A stretch of 64,000 bases of DNA from Vampirovibrio chlorellavorus (GTDB lineage Bacteria; Cyanobacteriota; Vampirovibrionia; Vampirovibrionales; Vampirovibrionaceae): contig NZ_QFWH01000002.1 in the NCBI RefSeq assembly GCF_003149375.1, positions 415,908-479,907 of the forward strand, in the 5' to 3' direction. Position 1 is the stretch's first letter. The number at the start of each line of letters is the position of its first letter. Of the stretch, positions 42,068 through 50,667 are shown in pieces. The position numbers were made by a program, and so were the translations under genes. The notes beneath the pieces were generated by a model. That model was not told where the DNA came from. It ran no database searches and saw only the letters and a list, made by a program, of their open reading frames with translations.

Positions 42068-43408
42068 TTGTTTGTGACATTACCCCCTATCAATACCAGT
42101 CAGCTTGTTTCCCGGGCCTATCGAGGGGCCATTTTGCACGCCTTGGCAAAGGATGAGCTGGTTTATCTGGCGGATGGGGTTCTGCTGGTCGACGCTCAGG
42201 GGATGATTACGGCCTGTGGGCCTTGGCTTGAGTGGCAAGAGGCGCTGGCCGGGGTGGCGGTGATTCGCTGTTTGGCGAACCAGCTGATTGTCCCCGGGTT
42301 TGTGGATACCCATGTGCATTTGCCGCAGATGGCCGTGGCCGGTTGTCAGGCCCCCAGTTTGCTCGAATGGCTGGACACCCATATTTTTGCCGAGGAGGCC
42401 CGCTTTGCGGATGCGGACTACGCCCGGACGATCAGTGAGTGGTTTTTAAGCGAATTGTTGGCCAATGGCACCACCCTGGCCAACGTATTCCTGACGTCTC
42501 ACCCCGGGGCCAGCCAGATTGCCTTTGAAACGGCTGCCCGATTGGGGAACCGGGTGGTCATGGGACAGACCCTGATGGACAAGCAAGCCCCGGATTCTCT
42601 GCTGCGCCCGGCGGCCCAGTTGTTACAGGAGACGGAAAGCCTGTGCCGGCAATGGCACGGGGCCAATGACGGGCGGATACAATACGCCTGGGTGCCCCGC
42701 TTTGCCCTGACCAGCTCCGAGGAATTGATGAGCGGCCTGGGGGAATTACGTCGCCAGTATCCAGAAGTTTATCTGCACACGCATTTGTCGGAACAACTGG
42801 GCGAGATTGCGGCGGTCAAAGCGCAGTTCCCCTGGGCCAGCGATTACACCGAGGTTTATGAGCGCTTCGGCTTGCTGGGAACCCGCACTGTACTGGCCCA
42901 CGGCATACACCTGTGTGATGGGGAACTGACTCGACTCAAGGCCTTGGATGCCTCGTTGGCGCATTGTCCCAGCTCCAACTTTTTCCTCAAAAGCGGTCGG
43001 TTCCGGCTGATGGAGGTTTTGCGGCGACAGTTGCGTTTGGGGCTGGGTTCCGATGTGGGTGCCGGGCCAACGCTTTCTCTGCTCACGGTCATGAAGGACG
43101 CCCAGTACATGCAGGCCGACACCCTGGTGCCGCTGGCCACCCTGTTTTACTTGGCTACCTTGGGCGGGGCGGAGGCTTTGCATCAGGGGCACCGTCTGGG
43201 TAATTTCGAACCCGGAAAAGAGGCTGATTTTGTGGTGCTGGACTTTCCGGCCACACCGGTTTCTCATGACAAGCCGTCGGTTCAATCCCCCGGGACTTCA
43301 GAGGCGCTTCTGTCCCGGTTGGTGTACCAAGGGCACCAACAATGGATTTCAGAGACGTATATCCGGGGGCAACGGGTTTATCAGCGAGCGCCGATTGTTC
43401 AGAACTAG
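42068..43408 (+). CDS. guaD: Guanine deaminase
   Basis: GuaD deaminates guanine to xanthine. The product has 446 residues, the family's normal size. The Zn-binding motifs of the amidohydrolase fold are present: VPGFVDTHVHLPQM, LHTHLSEQ, VLAHGIHL, HCPSSNFFL and GLGSDVGAG. The beta-sandwich domain flanks the barrel (the C-terminal LGNFEPGKEADFVVLD is typical). The start is TTG 42068 with AAAAGG five bases upstream. It stands alone between the glycosyltransferase operon and an unknown gene; it probably serves purine salvage or nitrogen use. Confidence 0.92.
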   Translation: MFVTLPPINTSQLVSRAYRGAILHALAKDELVYLADGVLLVDAQGMITACGPWLEWQEALAGVAVIRCLANQLIVPGFVDTHVHLPQMAVAGCQAPSLLEWLDTHIFAEEARFADADYARTISEWFLSELLANGTTLANVFLTSHPGASQIAFETAARLGNRVVMGQTLMDKQAPDSLLRPAAQLLQETESLCRQWHGANDGRIQYAWVPRFALTSSEELMSGLGELRRQYPEVYLHTHLSEQLGEIAAVKAQFPWASDYTEVYERFGLLGTRTVLAHGIHLCDGELTRLKALDASLAHCPSSNFFLKSGRFRLMEVLRRQLRLGLGSDVGAGPTLSLLTVMKDAQYMQADTLVPLATLFYLATLGGAEALHQGHRLGNFEPGKEADFVVLDFPATPVSHDKPSVQSPGTSEALLSRLVYQGHQQWISETYIRGQRVYQRAPIVQN

Positions 43409-43667
43409 CCCAATGGCTTGAGGCGTGTGGGTTTTTCTGCTTTTTATCCTGTGTTGGGGGGATGGCCCCATTACAAAACTACATATAGAATAGAGGAGGG
43501 TGCAACATAGGTTGCCTGATTGGAACGCCCTGTTGGGTCGCCATTTTGGAATTTCCAACGCATTTTTTTGATCCGGTTTTACTTTTTAAAATAAAGCCCC
43601 ATTTAGTTTCAAGATCCATTTTTGTGAGTGACATACGCTGCCTAGGCGAATTCAGCGGGAGCTGTAA

Positions 43668-44822
43668 ATGACCTTATTGTTGAACGATCCCTTCGGGAAT
43701 GAACGTGGCTCAACCGGGTCTGACGAAGATTCCGGGCTTTCATCGTTCATCCGTAGCCTGGGGCAGACCCAACTGAATTTTTGGGGTGGGCCGGTTGCCA
43801 CGGTCTTACGTCTGTTGAGCCAAACCGTGACCATTCTGGCGCGGGAAGGGTTTAGCCGCCTGAGGCAAAATCTGGGCCTCCTGCAGCGGACATCCAAACG
43901 AACTTATGGCCTGCCTGTCAATGGCAAGGCGGCTGAGCGTCCTGTTGCTCTGCAGGCACCGGGCCCGCTATCGGTTTACAAGGTGCATGGGGCGCTGGGT
44001 GAGCGATGGACTCAGTCTTCCGATCAAAGACCCATTCGGCTGAACCGGGGTAAGCAAAACCCCTGGATGGCCGCTGAAATTAAAAACACCGCCGTGGTCA
44101 TCCGGCCCTTTCAGCCGGAAGAGAGTGAAATCCGGGGATTGGACGATATTTTCACCGATCCGGTGCAGGGCTCATTTCTGGATGTGATTCAACCGCAGGG
44201 GCCCGCTGTCGGGAAACGGAAGCGGCATGGTTTAAAGCCTGCCAACGCCCCGGGCAGACCCCCGGAGCGCCATGGACAAAGCCATGTGGGTAAGCCGGAG
44301 CCCCAAAAACAAGACTCCCAAAAGCAAGAGCCTGCCGTTGTTCAGGAAGTGGATCGCATGACAACGCTGGCCGAGAGGCAACAGCGCTTGAAGGCGGAAA
44401 CCCGCAAACTGAGCAAGCGGGTCAAGCGGGTCGCTGATTCGACCAAGGATTGGTTCTCTCGTCAGGAGGCTGGTTTTGCCAATGTGGCGGCCCAGTTGTC
44501 CGAGAAAATTCCCTCCCCATACCAGTCTTACGCCACTGAGGGCGAGGTGGTTTTCGCCCCGGTGCCACCCTCCCCCACGTCTTCTGCCTGGCAGGTACTC
44601 CAGTCTGAGCAATCCCTTGCCACGGCCCGCACGAATCCCGCCTGGTTGCAGACTTCGGTTCAGGTTTCTTCCATACCCCGGGAGCAGCCCCTGTCTGGGC
44701 CCTCAGCGGAATTTAATGGCTTTGACTACATGGTGCAGAACAATCGCATTCTGTCCCGCAGTATTTCCAATCTGGTGGATCGCTATTTCGATCAGAACGC
44801 CCTCAGCGAGGATTCAGCCTAG
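43668..44822 (+). CDS. Hypothetical protein, 384 aa, disordered with coiled coil
   Basis: No known domain is visible. The N-terminal part (about 1-75) is moderately hydrophobic and helical (SSFIRSLGQTQLNFWGGPVA, then VLRLLSQTVTILAREGFSRL), without a signal peptide. The centre (about 175-225) is a Lys/Gln/Pro-rich disordered stretch. A short coiled coil (TLAERQQRLKAETRKLSKRV) follows at about 226-248, then a further Ser/Pro-rich region and a C-terminal helix (MVQNNRILSRSISNLVDRYF). The composition suggests an adaptor or scaffold. The start has GGGAG upstream (ATG 43668). The gene stands alone. Confidence 0.6.
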   Translation: MTLLLNDPFGNERGSTGSDEDSGLSSFIRSLGQTQLNFWGGPVATVLRLLSQTVTILAREGFSRLRQNLGLLQRTSKRTYGLPVNGKAAERPVALQAPGPLSVYKVHGALGERWTQSSDQRPIRLNRGKQNPWMAAEIKNTAVVIRPFQPEESEIRGLDDIFTDPVQGSFLDVIQPQGPAVGKRKRHGLKPANAPGRPPERHGQSHVGKPEPQKQDSQKQEPAVVQEVDRMTTLAERQQRLKAETRKLSKRVKRVADSTKDWFSRQEAGFANVAAQLSEKIPSPYQSYATEGEVVFAPVPPSPTSSAWQVLQSEQSLATARTNPAWLQTSVQVSSIPREQPLSGPSAEFNGFDYMVQNNRILSRSISNLVDRYFDQNALSEDSA

Positions 44823-45006
44823 TTGCAGGGGCAGCGTCGGAAGCGGTTCTGACAACTGGGTCTTTGCCGTGAACCAATGGCTTGATACAATGGACGGAGT
44901 CCGGGATTTTCTTTAATTGTGCAGTTTTCGGGGCTTTGACCCGGAGCGTGACGGTTGGTTTGACGGCCCTAGGGGCCATAGAATGGTGAGAGTTTGAAGT
45001 GTTGAT

Positions 45007-45741
45007 ATGGAATTAAGTTTGCAGGAATCCATTTTAAGGCTCTTTCTGGCCCTGTTACTGGGCTCCGTGGTGGGTATGGAGCGGGAATACACCCAACAAT
45101 CCGCCGGTTTGCGCACCCATATTCTGGTTTGTCTGGGAGCCACGGTGTTTACCCTGGTTTCCATTACCGATATGTCGGTGGGACTGAGTTACGCCAACGC
45201 CGATCCGAATACCACCTACCGTATGGTTCGCGATCCGGCCCGGATCGCCGCCCAAATCGTGCCTGGCATTGGTTTTATCGGCGGTGGTGCGGTGCTACGC
45301 CATGGGGCCAATATCCGGGGCTTAACCACGGCGGCCAGCCTTTGGATGATGGCCAGTATCGGCATGTTGCTGGGGGTGGGCTCCTACCAGCTGGCCATTA
45401 TCGCCACCCTGTTCTCGTTTCTGGTGCTGTTCATCATTGGTGGTCTGGAGCGCACCATGTTCAAGAAGTACCTGAAGAAGTACATTCTGCTTAAAATTCA
45501 GGTGACGGCCAAAGAGGACAGCATGGCCCCCATTGAGCAATGGCTGGAAGAGAAGTTTCCGGCCAAAACAATGGCCGTTAAAGTGCAACGGCACCCGGAG
45601 TCTCAAACGGTCAGCCTGACCTACAACATTGATCTGCGTGGCATGCACGCTGATGTGAATACCCTGTCCCGCAATCTGAATAACGTGGAGGGGGTTACTT
45701 CAGCTTCGGTGCGGGTTCTGCAGGAAGATAAAGAGTTTTAA
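45007..45741 (+). CDS. MgtC/SapB-family membrane protein
   Basis: The product has 244 residues, with about five membrane segments in 1-140 (LFLALLLGSVVGMEREYTQQ, LRTHILVCLGATVFTLV, VPGIGFIGGGAVLRHG and IRGLTTAASLWMMASIGMLL). All are hallmarks of the MgtC family. A soluble C-terminal ACT-like domain (about 160-244) follows, ending in VEGVTSASVRVLQED. Relatives affect Mg2+ homeostasis and virulence, acting on ATP synthase or transporters. A TAGAAT -10 box at 44982-44987 is paired with TTGGTT 18 bases before. It converges with the class IV aminotransferase gene. Confidence 0.88.
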   Translation: MELSLQESILRLFLALLLGSVVGMEREYTQQSAGLRTHILVCLGATVFTLVSITDMSVGLSYANADPNTTYRMVRDPARIAAQIVPGIGFIGGGAVLRHGANIRGLTTAASLWMMASIGMLLGVGSYQLAIIATLFSFLVLFIIGGLERTMFKKYLKKYILLKIQVTAKEDSMAPIEQWLEEKFPAKTMAVKVQRHPESQTVSLTYNIDLRGMHADVNTLSRNLNNVEGVTSASVRVLQEDKEF

Positions 45742-45783
45742 TAACAGTTGAGGCAGCCTCACCTTGATTTAACCAGCGTCACC

Positions 45784-46617
45784 TCAGGTATTGACGGTGT
45801 GCGACAGGCTGTCCATCAGGCGCTGGGCTGACGGTTGCCAGGCAATGATCTGTCCGTCAACGTGTTCCACCTTGCGAATCCCGGAAACGGCGTTACTGAT
45901 AAAAACACCCTGACAATCCAGCAGCTCCGCCAGACTGAAGGGGGACAGATCCACAGGCACCCGCAGGGCTTCTGCCGCTTCCAGAATACGGTGACGGGTA
46001 ATGCCCGGCAAGCAACCATCCCGAACCGGATCAGAGCTTCGGAGTACGCCATCCCGGATGCCAAACACGTTGGCCGTACTGGTTTCCAGCACCAGCGGAT
46101 TATCCGGACTGTTGCTGATCAGCAAAATATCATCCAATCCCGCTTGCAGGGCTTGCCGTTTGTGCAGGATGGTTTCGGTCATGGCCCCGTGCTTGACCGT
46201 GGGCAGGGGGCGCTGGTGGGCCACGGTTTTCAGGCGCAACCCTGTGTTTGTGGCTGTCGGGGCTTGTCGGGCGGAGACAATCAACCGGGTGGGCAAGGCT
46301 TGACCGGGAGAATCATAGAAAGCGGCATAGCCTTCCACATCGGCCAGCACGGTCAGGCGAAACACGGGCCTGCTCGGTTGAAACAGCGCTTTCAGTTGCC
46401 CCAGAATCTGGTGATCGGCAAAGCGCCAGCTCAGGCCCAGGGCTTTGCAGTCTTTTTTCAGGCGTTGCAGGTGTAAATCAATGACCTGCTCCGACAAGGG
46501 CATTTTGAAGGTGGTGTAAACGCTGTAGCCGTAAAAAAGCCCCTCTGGCAGGGCTGTCAGGGCGGTGGCGGATTCCGGCGCTTCTGTGGTGAGGGGGCTA
46601 AACAGTTCCCAGTGCAT
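45784..46617 (-). CDS. Class IV aminotransferase / aminodeoxychorismate lyase-like (PabC-like)
   Basis: The product has 277 residues and has the fold-type IV PLP-enzyme pattern: FYGYSVYTTFK near the start, the Lys of the PLP site in LPTVKHG, ETILHKRQALQAGLDDILLI and ETSTANVFGI, then DGCLPGITRHRIL. This matches PabC (releasing p-aminobenzoate for folate) more closely than branched-chain aminotransferases, as it is short and lacks their extra arginines. No pabA or pabB is adjacent. It lies downstream of the TOPRIM gene on the same strand, with 76 bases between. Confidence 0.75.
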   Translation of the reverse strand: MHWELFSPLTTEAPESATALTALPEGLFYGYSVYTTFKMPLSEQVIDLHLQRLKKDCKALGLSWRFADHQILGQLKALFQPSRPVFRLTVLADVEGYAAFYDSPGQALPTRLIVSARQAPTATNTGLRLKTVAHQRPLPTVKHGAMTETILHKRQALQAGLDDILLISNSPDNPLVLETSTANVFGIRDGVLRSSDPVRDGCLPGITRHRILEAAEALRVPVDLSPFSLAELLDCQGVFISNAVSGIRKVEHVDGQIIAWQPSAQRLMDSLSHTVNT

Positions 46618-46693
46618 AATGGCGACTCGATTCAGGTTTATATTCAGACGAAACAGGAAGATTTTGGGCCGCCCGATTGTCCCGGCAACTGGT

Positions 46694-48100
46694 TCAGAAG
46701 GCCTGATGGGCCTTGGCGGAATAGCGAATCGTCAAAATGGTTTCAATCAGGCGACGAATGGCTTTGGGCGGCGGTACCGGGGCGGCCTGCCCGATTTGCT
46801 GAAAGGTTTCCGCGTATTGGGTGGCGAAGCGCACCTTGTCAAAAGAACCCAGGTTGTGGGCTTGCCACAGGGCCCGCAGGGTTTGCACCCGCCCCTTGAT
46901 CTGGTTCTCGCTGGCAAAGGTTTGCAGGCTGTGCATGGTCACCTCGGGGTAGGGTTGGTAGTGGGTGTTAATGGTTTTGACCACCAGCGATAAATCGTAA
47001 ATATCCTCAAACTCGCCTTCCTCAATGCTGAAAATGTAGTCTCCCTTGCGGGCGTTGGCCCGCAGCTCCGCGGCGATGTCGGCGGCATCCTGATCCAGCA
47101 CCGTAAAAATGGGACAGTTCAGGCTTTTGGCCTGTTGTCGATAGATGGACAAGACGTGATTTTTACCGCCAGCGGGCAGCAGGTGAATGCCCAGCCGGTC
47201 GAAATCCAGATTCATGGCTTTGGCGAACACCGGCAGCAGTAGTTTTTCGGTTTCCCCTTCCACGATAAGCAGCGCTTTCACCGGTCGGGCCTGATGGCAG
47301 GCGGCGCCAAAGGCGGTGAAGTCCTTATGATTTAGCCACAGGGACAGCGCATTCAGGTGCTTGAGAACGGTTTGGGGTGAAATGCTCTGGGTGAGCCAGC
47401 CCTTTTGGCCCAATGCCTCGTAAATCGCTTTCAGGTAGGCCAGCCGGGGATATCGTTCCACTTCCGCGGGTTCCAGTTTTTGCAACAGGGCCGTCCACGG
47501 CAGGATGTGAGTCAAGCGGCGGCACACCAGATACAGCAAGGCCAGAGAGCCACCGCTGCCTGCGTCTGGCCCTTCTTGTTGCGTCAGAAAATCCGTGCGG
47601 TAGCCGTGACGGGCCAGAAACGTGGCCATTTGCTCCCGGTTGAGATCGCCCTGATAGTAGTAACTGGGGGTAGCCCCGGTATCCCGCAATCCAATCTGCT
47701 CAATGTCCTGCTGAACCAGTGCCGGTAGCAAAAAGCCGTCCAGATCTTCCGCCAATAAGAAGAGACTGAGCCATTCATCGGCCAACTGGGTCTGATCACC
47801 AAACCAGGCTTGCCACAAATGGGCGTAGATAATTTCCAGATAATGCCGGGGAAGGGTTTCCAGCGCTTTTTTGGAGAGCCCTGTAGACAGTACATTGGTT
47901 TTAATCAGGCGCTCATAGACTTTAATTTCCCGAATGGGCGGAAACTCGAATTTCAGCAGGCGGTTGGCCGAGGCGGCCAGATTGTCCCAGCCGGGCGCTT
48001 TAAACTGAAAGCAAACATTCCCCTCCCGTTCGCTGGACAGGGTAACCGCCACCGTCTGGTGGGCCAGCCCGGTTTTCTGGGTGGGCTCTGAATGATTCAC
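46694..48100 (-). CDS. OLD-type TOPRIM protein without an ATPase domain
   Basis: The product has 468 residues. About residues 275-380 form a TOPRIM domain of the OLD family: VEGETEKLLLP (Glu281, Glu285), LPAGGKNHV, FTVLDQDAAD (Asp336, Asp338) and EEGEFEDIYDL. These acids bind metal for nicking or cutting DNA. The N-terminal 270 residues are helical (YERLIKTNVLSTGLSKKALE, LADEWLSLFLLAEDLDG) with no P-loop or ABC signature, so the usual OLD ATPase is missing. The C-terminal 90 residues are helical with a basic end. A GTG start at 48100 has a weak ribosome site. It could be a defence or repair nuclease. Confidence 0.72.
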   Translation of the reverse strand: MNHSEPTQKTGLAHQTVAVTLSSEREGNVCFQFKAPGWDNLAASANRLLKFEFPPIREIKVYERLIKTNVLSTGLSKKALETLPRHYLEIIYAHLWQAWFGDQTQLADEWLSLFLLAEDLDGFLLPALVQQDIEQIGLRDTGATPSYYYQGDLNREQMATFLARHGYRTDFLTQQEGPDAGSGGSLALLYLVCRRLTHILPWTALLQKLEPAEVERYPRLAYLKAIYEALGQKGWLTQSISPQTVLKHLNALSLWLNHKDFTAFGAACHQARPVKALLIVEGETEKLLLPVFAKAMNLDFDRLGIHLLPAGGKNHVLSIYRQQAKSLNCPIFTVLDQDAADIAAELRANARKGDYIFSIEEGEFEDIYDLSLVVKTINTHYQPYPEVTMHSLQTFASENQIKGRVQTLRALWQAHNLGSFDKVRFATQYAETFQQIGQAAPVPPPKAIRRLIETILTIRYSAKAHQAF

Positions 48101-48429
48101 ACTGGGTGAAACCCGGATGTTTGGCAGGTCCTCCGGCGAGGGTGGCTCCCGATGCTCGGCGTTAGGGGAAATGGTTCTGGGTTCCGCAAATTCTGATACT
48201 TCAGCATTTTAGCAAAGATCATGGCCATTTTCCTCAGCGGAATAGAGGCCGGGTCTTCTGTTTATGGTTTGCGGCGCTTTTCATTTACAATGAAATACCA
48301 GAGAATAAGTAAACCGCAGGGAGTGCTTCGGTTTATGATTGAGGGAGACCTGTTTACGGGTCAAGTCCATTCACCACAGACTATTCACACAATCGTGTTT
48401 AGCAGGTTAGCGTATAGCAGGTTGTTGCA
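48101..48429. other. 329-base divergent intergenic region
   Basis: This is the space between the TOPRIM gene (minus strand) and rimI (plus strand). No supported gene, RNA or terminator was seen. It should contain both promoters; none of the candidates has a convincing -35 and -10 pair. Confidence 0.5.
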
Positions 48430-49011
48430 ATGATTTCTCCATCCCAATCCAAGCAGGGTCAGCTTCAGTCGTCTCAACTGGAAATCCGTCGCATGCGGGC
48501 GCCTGACGTGGCGGGGGTCATGGAGATTGAATCGGTCTCCTTTGGGCGGCACCACTGGTCGGAAGAGTCTTTTTACAATGAAATGAACAACCACGTGGGC
48601 CGCTATTATTCGCTGGTTCAGGCCGGGAGCCCCGAGCTACTGGGTTACTGCGGCTTCTGGATGATTCTGGATGAGGCCCATATTACCACCATCGCCGTGC
48701 GACCGGAGTTCCGGGGCAATGCTTTGGGAGAGCTGCTGTTGCTGCATATTCTGGAGCGCAGTATGTCCTCCTCTATTCATTGGGCCACGCTAGAGGTGCG
48801 TTCCTCCAATTACAACGCCCAGAATCTGTATTACAAGTACGGTTTTAATTCGATGGGCGTCCGGCCCCGTTATTATCAGGACAATCAGGAAGATGCCCTG
48901 ATTATGACCACCTCTGACATTTGCTCCGCCGCTTACCGGGCCCGGTTTCAGCAACTGAAATCGGCCTTGCAGCAGCGCCTGAGTGGCCTCCCTCAGGGAT
49001 ACGGGGTGTAA
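48430..49011 (+). CDS. rimI: Ribosomal protein S18 alanine N-acetyltransferase-like (GNAT)
   Basis: The product has 193 residues, with the GNAT fold of RimI: IRRMRAPDVAGVMEIESVSF, HHWSEESFYNEM, ITTIAVRPEFRGNALGELLL (acetyl-CoA loop RxxGxA), and ATLEVRSSNYNAQNLYYKYG followed by RPRYY. This exact order (SF...PWS-like...NxxAxxLYxKxGF) is specific for RimI, which acetylates S18. It has about 30 extra C-terminal residues. Many relatives lie near tRNA t6A genes; here it is followed by bioY four bases after the stop. Confidence 0.85.
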   Translation: MISPSQSKQGQLQSSQLEIRRMRAPDVAGVMEIESVSFGRHHWSEESFYNEMNNHVGRYYSLVQAGSPELLGYCGFWMILDEAHITTIAVRPEFRGNALGELLLLHILERSMSSSIHWATLEVRSSNYNAQNLYYKYGFNSMGVRPRYYQDNQEDALIMTTSDICSAAYRARFQQLKSALQQRLSGLPQGYGV

Positions 49012-49015
49012 GGCC

Positions 49016-49786
49016 ATGGGCAAGGACGTAAAGGACGGCCCCATTGCCATTGTTAACCGGGAAGCGTCTTCGGAGGCCTTCCCGGAACCGGAAGCGGAGT
49101 CCCTGTGGCCTGCCGACGGTTCCTTTTTGTCTCCCCCACGCAGAACGCTGCTGCACCGGGTATCCTATCCGCCCCGGATAAGCCTGAACGGGTTGCTGAT
49201 CAGTTTATTGTGCCTGCTGGTAGTGGTCATGATGGGCTTTATTCCGGTGAATCTGCCCAGCCCCCTGAATATCGGACACTCGGTGAGTAGTTATGATCAG
49301 TTGCAGCTGATGCGCTACACCTTTCAGGTACCGGTGGCCCTGTTGGTGGCCGCCATGATGGGCCCTTTTATGGGCACCGGCATCGTCTTTCTGTTTGTGG
49401 CGCTGGGTCTCAGTTTCTTTCCCCTGTTTGCCAATGGGGGAGGCTGGCAATACGTGACCCAACCGGGCTTTGGCTATTTGCTGGGCACCTTGTTCGCCGC
49501 CTCTATTCTGGGACGAAATTTTCACAAGGTTTTTCAAAAACACGATCAGGTCAGTCGCTCTCTCAAGCTGATCAGTCAGTCCTTGCTGGCTGTCCTGCTG
49601 GTACACGGGGTGGGGGTGCTGTATCTGGTGGGTCTGGCCCTGTCTGGTCAGCTGCCCTGGCCTGAACTGACCGGCTGGGCCTTGCGTCTGACGGTGGAAA
49701 CGGCTCCTTACGACTGTCTTTCCACGTTTGTGTTTCTGTGTCTGGTGCGGCAGTTCCGTCTGGCGCTGTGGCTGGTGCTGTATTAA
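49016..49786 (+). CDS. bioY: BioY-like biotin transporter
   Basis: The product has 256 residues from ATG 49016. After about 55 cytoplasmic residues come six membrane segments (LNGLLISLLCLLVVVMMGF; MRYTFQVPVALLVAAMMGPF; TGIVFLFVALGLSFFPLF). The signature GGGWQYVTQPGFGYLLGTLF is the BioY motif, which forms the biotin site. BioY is the S component of an ECF-type transporter and may work alone. It follows rimI by four bases. No ECF ATPase genes are nearby, so it must use shared energising subunits or act without them. The long N-terminal tail is unusual. Confidence 0.85.
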   Translation: MGKDVKDGPIAIVNREASSEAFPEPEAESLWPADGSFLSPPRRTLLHRVSYPPRISLNGLLISLLCLLVVVMMGFIPVNLPSPLNIGHSVSSYDQLQLMRYTFQVPVALLVAAMMGPFMGTGIVFLFVALGLSFFPLFANGGGWQYVTQPGFGYLLGTLFAASILGRNFHKVFQKHDQVSRSLKLISQSLLAVLLVHGVGVLYLVGLALSGQLPWPELTGWALRLTVETAPYDCLSTFVFLCLVRQFRLALWLVLY

Positions 49787-49842
49787 TCTTTCAAAAACAG
49801 TGGGCTTGCTCTAATATAGAAGTATTGAGAATAGGTTAACCC

Positions 49843-50667
49843 ATGCCCAAAACTATCGATCTAGCCAAAAAAGTCCTGTTGAGCCACAAGGTAAAGCGGT
49901 TTATCGACCTGAATACCGACTTGGGCCAAAGCCGGGATTTGGCGTTTTTCAAGAAAACCAATTATGAGTTATTGAACCATGTGACCTCGGTCAGTATTCC
50001 CTGCGCCGTTCATGACGGCGAGCCCCTGGACTTGTTAGAGGCCATTCGTCAGGCCAAGCGCTTTAACTGCGCCATTGGCGCCCATGTGGGGTACCCTGAC
50101 CCAGCCCGCAATGGCTATGAACCCATGACCATTACAGAAGAGGCTTTGACCGCCTGGATTTTTCTGCAGATGGGTGCTTTTCAGGGGCTGTTGCGCTCTG
50201 AAGGGCTGGATATTGAGCATGTTCGCCCGCATGGGGCTTTATACACCGCGTTTTTAAACAATCCGGAAGTGGCTTTGACCGTGGCCCGGGCTTTGCACAA
50301 AATCAACCCCTGGATGGTGCTGATGGGGCCTGCCGGTCCTATTCTGGAGCAGATTGAAAAGGAAGTGGGCCTGCGAACCGCCCCGGAAATTTATCTGGGC
50401 AAGCGCTACGACAGCGAAGGCAAGCTCTCCATGAACCGATTGCACGAGTTCCTGTCCCCTCAAGCGGTCATTGATCAGGCCCGCCAACTGATTCAGCAAT
50501 CTTCTCTCACTGCCGAAGACGGAAAATCCATTCCCGTCAAGATGAAGACCATTCACATTAGCCCCACGCTCCCCCAATGCGTGGATGTGGCCGAACGTTT
50601 GGGGCAGATGCTGGTTCAGCCGGTTTCCTTGCCCTTGGCTGACATAGGAGCGTCTGGCTGGTTATGA
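49843..50667 (+). CDS. LamB/YcsF family protein (5-oxoprolinase subunit A-like)
   Basis: The product has 274 residues. The family motifs are FIDLNTDLGQSRDLAFF, VTSVSIPCAVHDGEPLDLL, AIGAHVGYPD, MGAFQGLLRSEGLD and RPHGALYTAFLNNPEVA. PxpA works with PxpBC to hydrolyse 5-oxoproline; here no pxpB or pxpC is adjacent. NTDLGQS and PCAVHDG differ from the usual NCDLGES and ACGFHAG, so specificity may be changed. Its stop overlaps the rapZ start (ATGA), so it is translationally coupled to rapZ-yvcK, which is an unusual association. Confidence 0.82.
   Translation: MPKTIDLAKKVLLSHKVKRFIDLNTDLGQSRDLAFFKKTNYELLNHVTSVSIPCAVHDGEPLDLLEAIRQAKRFNCAIGAHVGYPDPARNGYEPMTITEEALTAWIFLQMGAFQGLLRSEGLDIEHVRPHGALYTAFLNNPEVALTVARALHKINPWMVLMGPAGPILEQIEKEVGLRTAPEIYLGKRYDSEGKLSMNRLHEFLSPQAVIDQARQLIQQSSLTAEDGKSIPVKMKTIHISPTLPQCVDVAERLGQMLVQPVSLPLADIGASGWL

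Noticed and set aside
28894..43700. Shared 15-base sequence TTGAACGATCCCTTC near 28894 and 43680
   Set aside because: One or two matches of this length are expected by chance in 64 kb, and the surroundings do not align.
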